DNA of 64,000 nucleotides, from positions 62,001 to 126,000 of the forward strand of contig CAMYLZ010000022.1 in NCBI GenBank assembly GCA_947259375.1. Reading direction: 5' to 3'. The notes beneath the pieces were generated by a model. The model was not told the DNA's origin and searched no databases. It saw only the letters and a program-made list of their open reading frames with translations. The number at the start of each line of letters is the position of its first letter. Position 1 is the stretch's first letter. This DNA is from an uncultured Parvularculaceae bacterium (GTDB lineage: Bacteria; Pseudomonadota; Alphaproteobacteria; Caulobacterales; Parvularculaceae). Made by a program: the position numbers and the translations under genes. Positions 62,078 to 64,000 of this stretch are shown here, piece after piece.

Positions 62078-62204
62078 GTATACCTCCGGAAACTTCAGGC
62101 CGGCATTCAGGCGGAGCACCGAGCCGCTTTGTAATTTTTTGCAAATCCGACCGCCACTTTCAATTGACTAACATATTTTTCGCTGGATTTTCTATGGATT
62201 TTTA

Positions 62205-62217
62205 TGCAAAAGTTGCA
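62205..62217. promoter_or_regulatory. TGCAA-type inverted repeat in the GH97/GH13 gap
   Basis: TGCAA and TTGCA are inverted arms around AAG, 24 bases before the GH13 start. LacI-type sugar regulators use TTGCAA-like arms and a similar half occurs at 62139-62145. A TTGACT -35-like element lies at 62164-62169 but the -10 match is poor. Tentative. Confidence 0.3.
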
Positions 62218-62240
62218 AAAAAATCTTCTGGAGGAACCGA

Positions 62241-63644
62241 ATGCGCCATACGCTCCACGCTATTTTCAGTCTGGGACTTACCGTCGCGCTTGCCGCCTGC
62301 AATGCGCCGGCTGATGCGGAAAGGCAAAGCGTCGTTGCGCCATCGCCTCATGAGCCAGCGCCTTATGTTAAGCTGGATCACCCCGAATGGAGCCGCGACG
62401 CCGTGCTCTACGAACTCAACGTGCGCCAGTTTACCGACGAAGGCACCTTCGACGCCGCACGCGCCCACTTGCCGCGGCTGAAAGAGCTTGGCGCCGACAT
62501 TATCTGGTTGATGCCCATTCACCCGATCGGCCAGAAAAACCGCAAAGGCGGGCTCGGCAGCTACTACGCGGTGAAGGATTACTACGGCGTCAATCCGGAA
62601 TTCGGAACGCTTGATGACCTGAAAGAATTTATCGACGCCGCACATGCGCTCGATATGCACGTCATACTGGATTGGGTGGCGAATCACACAGCCTGGGACA
62701 ATGCTCTCGTTACGGAACACCCTGACTGGTATGATCGCGACTGGAAAGGCGATTTTCGCCCAACCCCATGGTGGGACTGGTCAGACATTATCGACCTTGA
62801 TTATTCGAAGCCGCAAGTGCGCGAATATATGAGCGCCGCCATGAAATACTGGGTCGAGGAAGTCGGCGTCGATGGATTCCGATGCGATGTCGCAGGTTAC
62901 GTGCCGCTTGAATTCTGGAACAATGTTCGCCGCGAGCTCGACGCGGTAAAGCCTGTCTTCATGCTTGCCGAATGGGAAACGCGCGACCTCCACGCCCATG
63001 CTTTTGACGCCACCTATGCGTGGTCCCTCAGCAACGCAATGCAATCCATCGCGCACGGCGAAGGCGATGTGGGCGGCCTGTTCGGTTATTATTCAGGCAA
63101 TGAGAGCGCTTGGCCGCGCGACGCATATCGCATGGCTTATACGTCAAACCATGACTACAACTCCTGGCACGGAACCGATGAAGAGCTTTACGGCGATGCC
63201 TTGCATGCAGCCATGGTCCTGACATTCGTTGGCGAAGGCATGCCGCTGATCTATAGCGGCCAGGAAGCCGGCAACCCCAAACGGCTCGAATTCTTCGAAA
63301 AAGACACGATTGAATGGCGCGACCACCCGAATGACGCCTTGCTTAAAAAGCTGACGGCGCTGAAGCATGAGACGAAAGCCCTGTGGAACGGTTCCGCCGG
63401 CGCGCGAATGGTCTCCGTCGTCAATTCCGAACCCTCAAAAGTCCTGAGTTTCGTTCGCTTCGGTAAGACGGATGGCGTCTTCGCGGTAATCAATTTCACT
63501 GGCGAATCGCAAAACACATCATTTCCACAATCCCTTCATCACGGTCGGTACATCGACTATTTCTCAGGCGAGGAAACGACGTTTGACGAGAGCACAGGGC
63601 TATCGTTGACGCCATGGGAATATCGCATTTACGTGAAGCAGTGA
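62241..63644 (+). CDS. Secreted GH13 alpha-amylase-family lipoprotein
   Basis: 467-residue exported enzyme. Signal peptide with lipobox LAAC (C20), then a GH13 TIM barrel: DIIWLMPIHPIG near 86-97, VILDWVANHT near 141-150, nucleophile D216 in GFRCDVAGY, acid/base E244 in LAEWE and the transition-state Asp in TSNHDYNSW, followed by a C-terminal beta domain ending in EYRIYVKQ. GGAGGAACCGA precedes the ATG. Likely degrades alpha-glucan at the cell surface, feeding the GH97 enzyme and symporter across the divergent gap. Confidence 0.93.
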   Translation: MRHTLHAIFSLGLTVALAACNAPADAERQSVVAPSPHEPAPYVKLDHPEWSRDAVLYELNVRQFTDEGTFDAARAHLPRLKELGADIIWLMPIHPIGQKNRKGGLGSYYAVKDYYGVNPEFGTLDDLKEFIDAAHALDMHVILDWVANHTAWDNALVTEHPDWYDRDWKGDFRPTPWWDWSDIIDLDYSKPQVREYMSAAMKYWVEEVGVDGFRCDVAGYVPLEFWNNVRRELDAVKPVFMLAEWETRDLHAHAFDATYAWSLSNAMQSIAHGEGDVGGLFGYYSGNESAWPRDAYRMAYTSNHDYNSWHGTDEELYGDALHAAMVLTFVGEGMPLIYSGQEAGNPKRLEFFEKDTIEWRDHPNDALLKKLTALKHETKALWNGSAGARMVSVVNSEPSKVLSFVRFGKTDGVFAVINFTGESQNTSFPQSLHHGRYIDYFSGEETTFDESTGLSLTPWEYRIYVKQ

Positions 63645-64000
63645 GCACCAGCATTCGACAGGACGGAAAACCATTTCGCATCGTCGTGGTCGGCGGCGGC
63701 ACTGCCGGGTGGATGGCGGCCAACCTCTTGGCGCGCGCTTGGCGGAACCGGAATGTTGAGATAACCGTAATCGAGGCGCCGGATATCGGCATTATTGGGG
63801 TCGGCGAAGGCTCTACGCCACAACTAAAGGCCTTCTTTGACTATCTCAACATTCCTGAGACAACCTGGATGCCGAATTGCAACGCAACTTACAAGAACGG
63901 CATCAGCTTTTTAGGGTGGTCGGATAAGCCGGAGTATCCGGGATATTTTCACCCCTTCCCGGCGCCCATCGACGGGCATACCGCGCCAGCCTTTACATTT
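63641..64000 (+). CDS. Tryptophan-halogenase-like flavoprotein (truncated by window end)
   Basis: First 120 residues of a flavin-dependent protein of the tryptophan 7-halogenase (PrnA/PltA-like) family: GTG start at 63641 overlapping the GH13 stop as GTGA, then RIVVVGGGTAGWMAANLLAR (FAD-binding GxGxxG, residues 12-31) and ITVIEAPDIGIIGVGEGSTP with the halogenase GEGSTP motif. The catalytic WxWxIP region is beyond the window. Such genes recur in TonB-receptor and sugar-use clusters of Caulobacterales-type bacteria, where the role is unclear. Continues to the right. Confidence 0.8.
   Translation, partial: MSTSIRQDGKPFRIVVVGGGTAGWMAANLLARAWRNRNVEITVIEAPDIGIIGVGEGSTPQLKAFFDYLNIPETTWMPNCNATYKNGISFLGWSDKPEYPGYFHPFPAPIDGHTAPAFTF

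Noticed and set aside
1-64000. Search for rRNA, tRNA, CRISPR, IS or prophage signs
   Set aside because: No tRNA arm pattern, repeat-spacer array, transposase, integrase or phage gene was recognised by eye on either strand; a computed search could still find a small RNA.

Overview
The window is a GC-rich, densely packed chromosomal stretch with no rRNA, tRNA, CRISPR array or intact mobile element that I could recognise. The gene families point to an aerobic, marine-type alphaproteobacterium near the Hyphomonadaceae, Parvularculaceae or Caulobacterales: a cbb3 oxidase cluster under an FNR-type regulator, a fused branched-chain 2-oxoacid dehydrogenase E1, GH97/GH13/tryptophan-halogenase sugar loci and MarR/MMPL export units. 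This placement is inferred from gene content only. Layout: 1-5260 holds scattered single genes (M20 peptidase, MOSC protein, short-chain dehydrogenase, a small DUF2007-like protein, M19 dipeptidase). 5355-13218 (minus) is a complete cbb3 cytochrome oxidase operon, ccoNOQP-ccoGHIS, including a 53-residue ccoQ. Next come a small divergent secreted Cys-containing protein, an Fe-S FNR-type regulator and hemN. Perfect FNR/FixK boxes stand in front of ccoN and hemN, so this block looks like a small low-oxygen regulon. 15938-21853 holds a KDPG-type aldolase and an Lrp/AsnC regulator divergent from a fused E1 alpha-beta, an E2 and an aminotransferase, i.e. a branched-chain or related 2-oxoacid degradation unit without its own E3. 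21992-41647 is a nucleic-acid scavenging region of about 20 kb. The first part (deoA, cdd, deoB, deoC and an ALDH16-type two-domain aldehyde dehydrogenase) takes deoxyribonucleosides to glyceraldehyde-3-phosphate and an oxidised two-carbon unit. The second part (alc-uraD-puuE on minus, then hiuH-xdhABC-puuD-allA-guaD-add-punA on plus) takes purine nucleosides through hypoxanthine, xanthine, urate and allantoin to glyoxylate and urea. The urate oxidation step uses the membrane cytochrome c-fused PuuD, so urate electrons probably enter the respiratory chain. 41650-54119 carries two export systems: an MMPL/RND exporter with an outer-membrane lipoprotein-sorting-like protein and a DUF1302-type outer-membrane protein, divergent from a MarR regulator; and a complete tripartite RND efflux pump divergent from a LysR regulator. 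Both divergent gaps contain clear palindromic operator candidates. 54231-57484 holds an NTF2-like orphan, a cytochrome P460/cytochrome c lipoprotein, and an ECF sigma factor with its zinc-finger anti-sigma. From 57528 to the right edge is a glucan-use locus (aldo/keto reductase, SSS symporter, GH97 alpha-glucosidase, secreted GH13 amylase-like lipoprotein) running into a tryptophan-halogenase-like flavoprotein cut by the window end. The least understood items are the ALDH16 enzyme tied by synteny to deoxyribose catabolism, the FNR-linked small secreted protein opposite ccoN, the probably leaderless hemN transcript and the MarR-MMPL-LolA-DUF1302 module.
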